Under the pieces are notes generated by a model. It saw only the letters and a list, made by a program, of their open reading frames with translations. It was not told where the DNA came from and searched no databases. A stretch of 64,000 bases of DNA from Rhynchopus euleeides (Eukaryota > Euglenozoa > Diplonemea > Diplonemida > Diplonemidae), in assembly GCA_963210315.1 (NCBI GenBank), contig OY723317.1, positions 806,001-870,000 of the forward strand. Direction: 5' to 3'. Below are positions 10,046 to 18,255 of this stretch, one piece after another. Each line of letters opens with the position of its first letter. The stretch's first letter is position 1. The position numbers were made by a program, and so were the translations under genes.

Positions 10046-10830
10046 CAGGCCTGTCGCTAACTTTTCGATTATGGAGATTTGGTGGGTTGACGCTCCTGTT
10101 TTGGGGGGGGATCAGGGGGAAACACTAGGGGTCAATTTTTCTCGCGCGCGCTTCGCGCGCGCTCGTGTTGTTGCCTAATTTTCCCGTCGGTGGACCGCTA
10201 GGTGGGCACGGTGTGAGGCGCTGGGTTCCTTCCGTGGTTCCTCTCCCGCTCGCGCCATCCTCGGGTGCCGGAAGAAACCCAAAAAATGGCTTTCCGGACC
10301 ATGATTTACCCCCTGATATGCCACGGCCGTTGAAGCGCAAGGACTTGGTTACTAGACGGGCACGCGAGATGGGGGGTCTGGGGGTCGGAGCCCCCCAGCC
10401 GCCGGAGGCCACGGTAGTGAACATCTGTTCATTGTGGGCGTACAGATTCTGTGTGAGTTGGCTGCGTCCTCCTGAGGCTACTGGAGCTGTTGGATTCCTG
10501 ACCTGTGTGCACACGCTATACAGGGGGGTCTGGGGGGCGGAGCCCCCCAGCCGCCGGAGGCCACGGTAGTGAGCATCTGTTCCTGCAAAACCATACTCTC
10601 TTCGACGTCGACCCAGTGAAAGTGGGTTGACGCTTGGTCGACGCTTGGTGAGCGTCGACCCAGTGGAACCGGGTCAACGCTAGGTTAGCGTCGACCCGGA
10701 ATGGGTTGACGCTTGGTCCAGGCTTGAATGGCAACCCAGTTCCACTGGGTCGACGCTCCAAGCCTCGACCAAGCGTCAACCCAGTTCCACTGGGTCGACG
10801 CTGGGTCGACGCTTTTTTATGGGGGGGGAA

Positions 10831-11729
10831 CAGTGTTCCCGCTAAGGCCGATGGGCCGGTCATTTTTGTTTTTGGGATTTTTGGATTTCCCCCCCCCCCC
10901 TTCCCGTTCAGTGAAAATTTTTCTCGGGCGCGCTTCGCGCGCCCGAGACTACGCGGGAGATGGCCAGTATCGCAAGAAAGACTTGCGAGACAGGCACACG
11001 CGACAGGGGGGGTCTGGGGGGCGGAGCCCCCCAGCCGCCGGAGGCCACGGTAGTGAGCATTCGTTCTGCAGGGCGACAGATTTTGAGCGAGATAGGCTGC
11101 TTCAATTTTCCTGGGCGGCTTTCGAATCTAGATTCCACAAGAGGGGGTCTGGGGGGCGGAGCCCCCTAGCCGCCGGAGGCCACGGTAGTGAACATTTGTT
11201 CCTTGCACATCTCATCATTGCCCGCCTCTTTTTGAGATTCGCTGTGGGTTCACCTGCATCTTGAAGGCGCAGCTCTTCCCACAAGAGGGATGTTCCTCCG
11301 ACATGGGTTGTTAGCATGCCAGGCCTGGTGCCAGCTGCAGTGGATGTCCAGTAATCTCCGACATTTTCCTGCAGCTGCTACGCGAGGACACCTGAAGTAT
11401 CACAATTGCTCTGTATTGTTTCAGTGGCCAGTCAGGTTTGTAGTGGGGGATTCGCCCCCACCACAAACCTGACTGGCCCACCTGCCCAGGACCCACCAGT
11501 CAGATATGACCGGTCATATATGACCGGCCCCCCCTCCGGTCATATATGACCGGCACGTTTTTCGGACCCCTTTTTTTTGGTCATATATGGGGGCCCTCGC
11601 TACCAAGTGTGACTGAGTGAGAAAAAGTGAGAAGTCAGCCATGTTTGGCTGACAACTGACGACTCGTGACTCACAGTGACTCGTAGCGAGGGCCCCCTAT
11701 GACCGGTTTTTTTCTTAGCGGGAGCACTG
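10831..11729. mobile_element. hAT-like non-autonomous element nested in copy 2 (899 bp)
   Basis: Ends are CAGTGTTCCCGCTAAG (10831-10846) and the complement of CAGTGCTCCCGCTAAG (11714-11729). The target duplication GGGGGGAA is exact (10823-10830, 11730-11737). The uninterrupted homologous site is at 8591-8615 in copy 1; removing the element and one duplication restores it base for base. Inside are two GC hairpin modules (11006-11065, 11143-11202), a hairpin at 11425-11479, repeats of the palindrome CGGTCATATATGACCG and a further nested MITE. Confidence 0.9.
11589..11697. mobile_element. 109-bp MITE with 3-bp TSD (family GGGGGYCYTCGCTAC), copy 1
   Basis: Perfect 15-bp inverted ends GGGGGCCCTCGCTAC. 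It is inserted into a CATATATG palindrome with TAT duplicated on both sides (11586-11588, 11698-11700). The interior repeats GTGACT/GTGAGA motifs. A 3-bp duplication with G-rich ends would fit PIF/Harbinger or CACTA mobilisation. Confidence 0.75.
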
Positions 11730-11791
11730 GGGGGGAAACCCAAAATCACTGGGTCGACGGTCGACGCTTAGCGACATGCCTGGTGTGTGTG

Positions 11792-12454
11792 GGGGGGGAC
11801 GCCACGTTTCGGTAGGTCTTGCACCCGCCAACTAACAATAGAACGGGGATTATTCGCTCTGTGTCAAAGTGTGTCAGGTGTACTGCCTAGGTTGGGAGGC
11901 AGCTCCACTTTTCTGCACTTTAAACCGAAGGCCCCCAACAGAGGGAACTGCCCTGCTAATCCGCCGCAAATGTTTGCAGTTATTCCCCCCCCCCCCCCCG
12001 CCGCACATCAATCGAACAATGGCGCGGCGGAGAAGGCGATGCCGAGCACACCGAACCGCAATTGCTCTTTGGTGACGCAAAATAGTACGCGACTTATCCA
12101 CACCCCTCCCCCCCTCACACACCAGCTCTCCGTCATGTTATTTGCAGCAAAGATGCAGCAGGAATGTGTCGCGGGGGGGTGGGGGGGAGCGCAACAAACT
12201 GAGCACAACAAAACCCAGCATACAAAAATCCCCCCACCCCCCCACCCCCTTCTGCTTGCCCCGTTTCGTTTATCCCCACCCCACCCCACCCAGCATGCAA
12301 GGGTGTCTACAACACACACAACAGACACCTCCCATCCCCCTCCCGACCACCACCACCACCACCTTGCCCTGCGGATGTGACCCCCACCCCCTGCCTCCGC
12401 TGGAGTCACGCATCCATCCCACTCCCGCAGCCCCCCCCCCCCTTCTCCTTTACG
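11792..12454. other. Intergenic, C-rich, no gene seen
   Basis: Downstream of the coiled-coil gene stop. Contains C-runs near 11986 and 12430 and poly-Pro-type frames only. Confidence 0.4.
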
Positions 12455-13306
12455 TTAGGGCGGGCCTTGCAAGGGGCGGCCGCGCCCGGAGAACCCGTTG
12501 TTCTTTGAGGCGTTAGTCGCCCAGTTGACCGGGGCCCCCACAACCGCGTGGGAACGGCGCTGCGGGGGGGGCGCGTTTGCATACGGTTCATACCGCTGCG
12601 CGGTGGGGGGCTGCGCGACTGTTTGGATCCGCTGCCCGGCGGTGCGGGAGTTCACCGCGGGTGCCGCGTGCGCGCCTGCGAAATCAGAGCGCATTGTTGG
12701 CGCCGCACCTCCAGAAGGAGCAGGTGCCCGCCGCACATCAGCCCCCTTCACAGGCGCCTTCCTGGCGCGGAGCTCGAGGGGTTCTTCAATCTCCTTGGCG
12801 ATCGGGAGGTTTTCACGCTGCGACTCGCGGTCGTCCGCCTTCTGCATCAAGGAGTGGGTTTCCTTCAAGATTGTCATCATCGTGGTGATGTTGCTCTGCA
12901 TGTGCTTCTGCGACTGCAGAACCGACTGCACCTGGGCCTTGACCCCCTGCAGCTCGTGTTTAATCGAGGCGATCTCCTCCGTGAGGGTCCCAAACTCACG
13001 GCCCTGCTGCTCTGAAACCCCGCGGACGCTCGCCTCCAGATCCCGGACCGCGCGCTCGCAGGCAACGGCGGAGACATTGCCGCCAACGGCGCTGCCCGAC
13101 ACCCCGGCGGGTGCCTTGGTGACCACCTGGCCCTTCCCACCACGCTGCTGCTGGTGTTGCTGCTGCTGGTGGTGGTGGTGCTGCTGCTGCTGATGGTGCT
13201 GCTCCGGGTACATCTGGTGCGCATCCACCAGAGGCGGCGGCTGTGCAGCACCCCTCCCCGCAGGGGGGGGCCCCTGGCCCCTGCCCTTCCCCTTGCCCCC
13301 CTTCAT
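12455..13306 (-). CDS. Coiled-coil protein with basic Gly/Lys N-terminus and Gln/His tract
   Basis: The protein has 283 residues from the ATG at 13306. The N-terminus is Gly/Lys/Arg-rich (MKGGKGKGRGQG), followed by a Gln/His repeat (~36-55). A predicted parallel coiled coil (~85-165) has heptads such as LTEEIASIKHELQGVKAQVQ. The tail is Ala/Pro/Arg-rich and disordered. A Gly/Lys/Arg RNA-binding-like end plus a coiled coil also occurs in retrotransposon gag/ORF1 proteins, and the nearby retroelement ORF1 ends in a similar Gly-Lys stretch. A domesticated or orphan gag-like protein is therefore possible, but no reverse transcriptase is adjacent. Function unknown. Confidence 0.65.
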   Translation of the reverse strand: MKGGKGKGRGQGPPPAGRGAAQPPPLVDAHQMYPEQHHQQQQHHHHQQQQHQQQRGGKGQVVTKAPAGVSGSAVGGNVSAVACERAVRDLEASVRGVSEQQGREFGTLTEEIASIKHELQGVKAQVQSVLQSQKHMQSNITTMMTILKETHSLMQKADDRESQRENLPIAKEIEEPLELRARKAPVKGADVRRAPAPSGGAAPTMRSDFAGAHAAPAVNSRTAGQRIQTVAQPPTAQRYEPYANAPPPQRRSHAVVGAPVNWATNASKNNGFSGRGRPLQGPP

Positions 13307-13458
13307 CGCACCCCCTGTGGTGGTGGTGGTGGTGGTAGTGAAAAAAAAAGGTGTGTGTGGCAGAGATGAGAAGATATTTTCATCTAATGGAAGGAAGGGA
13401 AGTGCAGTGCCACCAAAAAGTGCCGCTGCGCTCGTTCTGCACTTTTACTACCGGGGTT

Positions 13459-13585
13459 CCTTGATGCGTTGACGCTTCACCGCCCCTGCTGATGATGGTG
13501 TCCTGAGTGAGGAGCACAAGGGCACGAACAAGCAGTCACTTCGCGGGACACTTTCCGCTCGCATTGTGGTGTGCTGAAAAATGAT
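13459..13585. repeat. Dispersed ~120-bp repeat, copy 2
   Basis: TTGATGCGTTGACGCTTC ... CCTGCTGATGATGGTGTC ... GAGCACAAGGGCACGAACAA ... ACTTTCCGCTCGCA ... GTGTGCTGAAAAA. Closest relative is 54749-54875. It lies about 150 bp upstream of the 12455-13306 gene. Confidence 0.7.
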
Positions 13586-14418
13586 GACATGTGGCCTGAC
13601 ATGCCGTGAGGCGATGAGTGGGGTTGGGGTCGGGGGAAGGCCATCCCGTCGATGCAACCGCCGCTCCACAAAGTAAAACAGCGCCTGGCATTCTGTGCCT
13701 GTCCCGACATGGCATTTCGATGCGTGCATGCATACTGCAGACATGCAGTGCACGCATACCCCCCCCCCCACCCACCCGCATTGCACCCCTTCCCCCCCCC
13801 CCAACTTTGTTAATATCGCGTTCGGCGAAAAAAATACACCATTTTCTGCATACATCAGCCCCTGCATACACAGCACCCGGTGAGAGGGGGGGGGGGGGGG
13901 AGAGAGAGAGCATTCACCCACGCCAAATCCCTCCCCTCCCCTCCCCCAGTGCCACTCCCCGTTATTATACCCACGCACATGAAATCGTTTGTTGGGATGA
14001 TTTTCGTGGGAGGTGGTGGCAGTGGCAGTGGGTCGAAACGAATCCCCCCCCCCCATAGTAAATAAGATGCAGAGAGGAGAGAGGATGTGTGAGAGTCAGA
14101 GGAAGATGTCCGACGATCGTCGCAGATGGCGTGGGAATGTGCCTCCCACTCGCACCCACAGACCGCCCGTTGGAGAGGCGGGGGTAGGGGGGAGGTCGGG
14201 CCCCACCTGTCCGTCCACCGTCTCTCAGGCGAACTGGGTGATGAACTGGGCGAACTGGGTTTTTTTTGCATAATTTTTTTCACGCGCAAGTTTTTTGAGC
14301 GATTGTTATTTTTGTTGTTGCTGGGGCACCCTCACCCTTGCCACACTGTATATTTTTTTTGTGGGCACACCGGGGCAGATCCACTCACACAGCGTTGCAG
14401 CGAATAGAAGGTTAAGGA

Positions 14419-14526
14419 GGGGGTCTTCGCCGGTCGTTATCCTTCGTCAGTCTTCGTCAGTTTTCACCCAGTTCAACAGGAAATGCACCAAAATGCACTG
14501 ACGACCACCCCGTAGCGAAGACCCCC
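14419..14526. mobile_element. 108-bp MITE, family GGGGGYCYTCGCTAC, copy 2
   Basis: Inverted ends GGGGGTCTTCGC (14419-14430) and GTAGCGAAGACCCCC (14512-14526). Length and GTCAGT/CGTCAG-rich interior match the 11589 and 20889 copies. Flanking trinucleotides are GGA and GAA, so the duplication is not exact. Confidence 0.6.
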
Positions 14527-15249
14527 GAAGGAGGGGTTTGGAACGAGAGGGCCATATTCGCTCGTCACGCGCTGCACGCACGCAGCAGAAAGGTAAACAG
14601 GGTGGGGTGGGTGTGTGTGGGTGGTGGTGGTGGAGGAGAGAGAGGGCAGATTGTGCCGCCGCGATTGCTGCTGGTTGCCAAAAACACACCCCCTATGCAG
14701 ACACGGCAGCCGCGCCTCCCCTCCCCCCCTCCCTCTCCCCCACCGCGTCGCATAAAGAAGAAGAGAAGAAAAGGAGAAGGGAAGGGGGTGGTGGTGTTTT
14801 GCCACGCCTTCTCCTTGAGACACACGGGTGCCTGAGAGAGAGAGGGGGTGCGATCCCAGAGAAATCAGGGAAGAGAGAGAGAGAGAGAGAGAGAGACCCG
14901 TCAGGTGGATCACCGGGTGGGGAGAGAGAGAGAGAGTATAGAGTTGAAGAGGGTGGTGGTGTTTTGCCACGCCTTCTTAGAGAGAGAGAGAAAGAGAAAG
15001 AGAGAATAGAGTTGGGGAAAGGGGAGGCGTGTCCAATTTACTGTGCGTGGTGCCGTAAGAAAACCCCCCGCCCCCCCCCCCCCCTGCCCGCCCTACCCCC
15101 TCCGTCCACCCTGTGGTTTTTTTCACCCTGCTGTAGAACACCCGTACCTTTGGACACCCCTCTGAGGGAGGGAAAAACGGTGATATAAACCAAGCCGAAA
15201 GAAGGGGGGGGGGGGGGGTTTCGATCTGCGCTGCCGGCATTATTTCTTT

Positions 15250-15386
15250 GTAGCCTCATGCAATGAAGGAGGAAATGGAACACAGAGAACGCAGGTCCGA
15301 TTTGAGTTTACGGCACGCGTAGTGCCGTAATTGCAGAGCCACATCTCACCTCATCACAGGTCGAGGTGTGTGCGTTTCACCACAAC
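15250..15386 (+). repeat. Split direct repeat A1 of the YR element
   Basis: Begins GTAGCCTCATGCAATGAAGG and ends with the 22-bp phrase shared by A and B. Includes a small inverted repeat around TTACGGCACGCGTAGTGCCGTAA. Confidence 0.95.
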
Positions 15387-15420
15387 TCTCACAACCTCTC
15401 CCAAACAACCAAACAACACA

Positions 15421-16437
15421 ATGCCGGACCGGAACGCAACCGTGATCATCGACCAGGCGTGGATCGATGTTCCGACCCCGGTTGTTCCGGGAAACGCAGC
15501 GGGGGTGGACGGCACCCCCGACTGCGTGTTTCCGGAGTGCGGGGCGCTGCACTCCGACGCGCACTCGTCTGTGTGTCGCATGTGTGGAAGGCGGACGACG
15601 AAGAGCTGCCTGAAGGCCTACATGGAGGGCACGGGGGATCAGACGGTCGAGAAGATGACCGACCAGTGGATGGAGCCACACTGGGTCTGCCCCCTCTGCG
15701 CGCTGTATCTCCACAATGGTGAGGCAACATGGACCCTCAAGGAGGAGGACGAGGGCGACGCCGATGCCAACATGAGTGACGCTACGCCCAAGGTGAGGGA
15801 CCTCTGGGAGTTGATGAGGGGTGTGGATAACCCAAACACCAAGGCAATTCTGGAGGAGGTCTTGGATGATATGCAGAGGAAGGAGCGGCAGGCGAAGCTG
15901 GAACGCGAGGGGCTGACCGGCACCCGCATCACGGTGGTGGAGCAATGGCGCCACCGGATGCAGTCGCCAGCGCTGCACGCAATGGCCATGAGGGCACTGC
16001 GTGATCGTTTCGGGAAGGGGGCGGACGATGCGGCTGCGGCAGCGACCGGGCCCCAGCACGAACTTCGGGTCGCGCTCTCCGTGTTGGACATCCTGATCCC
16101 CATCGTGTCGACGAAGCCTGAGGCAGTGCAAGCTGCCCACAACCTCCTGGTCCGCTTGGAGGGGCTGCGCCTCCGGGAGTGGTACGGGCTCGCGGCGCAG
16201 CTGCACTGGGAGCGGCGGCTGGAGGGCATGCCGGCAAGCGCGCTGACGGAGCAACTATTCAGGTCGCTCCAGAGCCAAGCCCAGAGCGAGGGCGAGAAGG
16301 AGAAGGCCAACAACAAGCGGCGCCGCACCGAGGGCGCGTGGGACGAGGAGGAAGAGAGGCCAGTGGTGCCGAAGGGAGGTAAGGGGGGAAAGGGATCCAA
16401 CAAGGGCTTCAACAAGGGATCCAAGTGGGGCAAGTGA
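15421..16437 (+). CDS. ORF1, gag-like zinc-finger protein of the YR element
   Basis: 338 residues from the ATG at 15421, which follows an A/C-rich leader. A Cys/His cluster (~38-97) reads C-x4-C, two His, CRMCGRR, then HWVCPLC, resembling a PHD/RING-type zinc finger. The middle (~100-300) is helical, with several conserved-looking Leu/Arg stretches. The C-terminus is a Gly/Lys run (KGGKGGKGSNKGFNKGSKWG), suitable for nucleic-acid binding. Position and end composition fit a nucleocapsid-like protein that packages element RNA. It ends 31 bp before the first ATG of the recombinase frame, which is in the same reading frame. Confidence 0.8.
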   Translation: MPDRNATVIIDQAWIDVPTPVVPGNAAGVDGTPDCVFPECGALHSDAHSSVCRMCGRRTTKSCLKAYMEGTGDQTVEKMTDQWMEPHWVCPLCALYLHNGEATWTLKEEDEGDADANMSDATPKVRDLWELMRGVDNPNTKAILEEVLDDMQRKERQAKLEREGLTGTRITVVEQWRHRMQSPALHAMAMRALRDRFGKGADDAAAAATGPQHELRVALSVLDILIPIVSTKPEAVQAAHNLLVRLEGLRLREWYGLAAQLHWERRLEGMPASALTEQLFRSLQSQAQSEGEKEKANNKRRRTEGAWDEEEERPVVPKGGKGGKGSNKGFNKGSKWGK

Positions 16438-16467
16438 CAAGCCACACCTGCGCAGGGAGAGCCGGGG

Positions 16468-18255
16468 TTGTGCGGGCCGGCGACACCTCCCTCAGACACA
16501 CCGCCACTGCACACACAGTCCACACTTCAAGGGGAACCAGCGGTGCCACAAGCTCAAGGGGAGCAGAATTCACGCATGCCGTGGCGAGTAAAAGCGCAAA
16601 CCACACAGCCCAGTGCTCAAGGGGAGCCAGCGGCGCATCAAGCTCAAGGGGAGCAGAACCCACGCACGCCGTGGCTAGTAAAAACGCAAATCACACAGCC
16701 CAGTGCTCAAGGGGAGCCAGCGGCGAAGCAAGCTCAAGGGGAGCAGAATCCACGCACGCCGTGGCTAGTAAAAACGGAAATCACACAGCCCAGTGCTCAA
16801 GGGGAGCCAGCGGCGCATCAAGCTCAAGGGGAGCAGAATCCACGCACGCCGTGGCTAGTAAAAACGCAAATCACACAGCCCAGTGCTCAAGGGGAGCCAG
16901 CGGCGAAGCAAGCTCAAGGGGAGCAGAAACCACGCACGCCGTGGATAGTAAAAACGGAAATCACACAGCCCAGTGCTCAAGGGGAGCCAGCGGCAAAGCA
17001 AGCTCAAGGGGAGCAGAATCCACGCACGCCGTGGCTAGTAAAAACGCAAATCACACAGCCCAGTGCTCAAGGGGAGCCAGCGGTGCATCAAGCTCAGGGG
17101 GAGCAGAATCCACGCACACCGTGGTTAGTAAGAATACAGCCCAGTGCTCAGGGGGAGCAAATGGCGCAGCAAGATCACGGGATGACGCCACACAGGCCGT
17201 GGCCGGTCACCAACACTGCTCGGGGAGAGCAGGCGACAGAGCGGGCCGGCCCAGCAGTGCAGCAGACGGGATCCCAGGGGCGGGACCCGACAGCGGAAGG
17301 CCACACAATCGAGTCGGGGCTGCAGCGGTGGCTGCGCAGGGGGCCAGCAACTCGAGGACGCCCGCGGATGTCAGAGACAGCAACCCTCCCGGACGGGACG
17401 AGGGGGGAAGTCGTGTCTGCAGCCAACGCCGTTCTGGACCGGGCACTCGCGAACTCCACATGGGACAACATCGCGTCGTGCTACCGGCGGTTCCAGGAGT
17501 TCCGTCAGGCCTGGGAGGCCGCCGAGGGACCCATCGACACGGGGACGGCGATCATCTTGTGGGTCTCCAAGAAGATGTCTGTCGACAACGTGCTGCCATC
17601 CTCGGGGCTGGCCTACAGCTACGCCGTGTCGTCCGCGCACCGCCACATGCTGGAGGACACAGTGCACTCGCACAAGCTCGACGCGTTCAGACGGGGACTG
17701 AGGCGCATGGGGGCGGAGGTGCCCCGGACACAGGCGGTGCCGGCGACGAAGGCAGAAGTGGAGCAGGCGATGCGGGACGAGCGGGACCCCGAGGTGCGAC
17801 TGGCACTGGGGCTGATGTGGCACGGGGCCGCAAGGTGCTCGGACGTGAAGAGTATTGCAACCCGAGAGGTGCGGGTGAAGAACGACGGGGTGGTATCTAT
17901 AACCTGGAGGGGCACCAAGAACGACCCGTTCGCGAAGGGACAGACTACAGGGGTGTGTTTGCCTACGCAGCTGAACGGTGTGCTGGGGAAGACGATGCGG
18001 AAGAACCGGGACGGCGGCCTGGTTCAAGGCGTGTCGTACAGCAAGGTGTCCCGGGCGGTAAAACGGGTGAACCCCGCGCTGACGCCACACAGTCTACGCA
18101 GGGGGGCAGTGCACCACCTGATTCACAAGGGGCTCGAGTTGCGAGCGGTGCAGAAGCTGACCCGCCACCGGACGACAGAGGGGCTGCTGCAGTACGCCCC
18201 ACTGGCTGCGACTCGTCTCGTGGAGGAGACCGCGACTACATCACGCCAGCTCTAG
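16468..18255 (+). CDS. Tyrosine recombinase of the YR retrotransposon
   Basis: 595 residues. The N-terminal third (to ~230) is mostly a 30-residue tandem repeat (AQGEQNPRTPWLVK core) encoded by a 90-bp minisatellite. The C-terminal catalytic domain (~300-595) shows the full set: Arg456 in GAARCSDV, His541 and Arg544 in HSLRR, His567 in TRHRTTEG and the nucleophile Tyr576 in LLQYAP. These enzymes insert circular DNA copies by strand exchange, replacing the DDE integrase of LTR elements. It shares the frame of ORF1 beyond the stop at 16435. Its end overlaps the RT frame by at least 28 nt. Confidence 0.92.
   Translation: MCGPATPPSDTPPLHTQSTLQGEPAVPQAQGEQNSRMPWRVKAQTTQPSAQGEPAAHQAQGEQNPRTPWLVKTQITQPSAQGEPAAKQAQGEQNPRTPWLVKTEITQPSAQGEPAAHQAQGEQNPRTPWLVKTQITQPSAQGEPAAKQAQGEQKPRTPWIVKTEITQPSAQGEPAAKQAQGEQNPRTPWLVKTQITQPSAQGEPAVHQAQGEQNPRTPWLVRIQPSAQGEQMAQQDHGMTPHRPWPVTNTARGEQATERAGPAVQQTGSQGRDPTAEGHTIESGLQRWLRRGPATRGRPRMSETATLPDGTRGEVVSAANAVLDRALANSTWDNIASCYRRFQEFRQAWEAAEGPIDTGTAIILWVSKKMSVDNVLPSSGLAYSYAVSSAHRHMLEDTVHSHKLDAFRRGLRRMGAEVPRTQAVPATKAEVEQAMRDERDPEVRLALGLMWHGAARCSDVKSIATREVRVKNDGVVSITWRGTKNDPFAKGQTTGVCLPTQLNGVLGKTMRKNRDGGLVQGVSYSKVSRAVKRVNPALTPHSLRRGAVHHLIHKGLELRAVQKLTRHRTTEGLLQYAPLAATRLVEETATTSRQL
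16532..17150 (+). repeat. 90-bp coding minisatellite in the recombinase ORF (~7 units)
   Basis: Near-identical 90-bp units begin at 16621, 16711, 16801, 16891, 16981 and 17071, with degenerate units at both edges. Because 90 is a multiple of three, both this frame and the overlapping RT frame stay open throughout. Alternating single-base variants suggest recent expansion by unequal exchange. Confidence 0.95.

Larger units (their letters stand above)
10046..11782 (-). mobile_element. TIR element family with 9-bp TSD, copy 2 (inverted, interrupted)
   Basis: Same family as 8560-9427 but in opposite orientation. It runs from CAGGCCTGTCGCTAAC at 10046 to the complement of CAGGCATGTCGCTAAG ending at 11782. 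The exact 9-bp duplication GTGTGTGTG lies at 10037-10045 and 11783-11791. Subtracting the nested 899-bp insertion and its 8-bp duplication leaves 830 bp, close to copy 1 (868 bp). Gaps between the copies fall mainly in the short inverted-repeat region. Confidence 0.85.
13307..15249. other. Intergenic, simple repeats, one small MITE
   Basis: Contains GT-rich sequence before the gene (13315-13340), the dispersed repeat at 13459-13585, C/G-runs (13760-13900), a 108-bp MITE (14419-14526) and GA-rich tracts (14835-15010). A phrase ending GTGGTGTTTTGCCACGCCTTCT recurs at 14790-14813 and 14953-14976. No gene is supportable. Confidence 0.45.

Noticed and set aside
8551..11791. One giant 3.2-kb palindromic element
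   Set aside because: Each arm has its own complete ends and its own distinct 9-bp duplication, so two independent insertions in opposite orientation explain the structure better.
16425..18227. First half of the 1,178-codon RT frame as real protein
   Set aside because: Overlaps the recombinase whose catalytic residues are all present. The composition in the RT phase is Gly/Arg/Ala-rich without motifs, so I start the RT feature at 18228.
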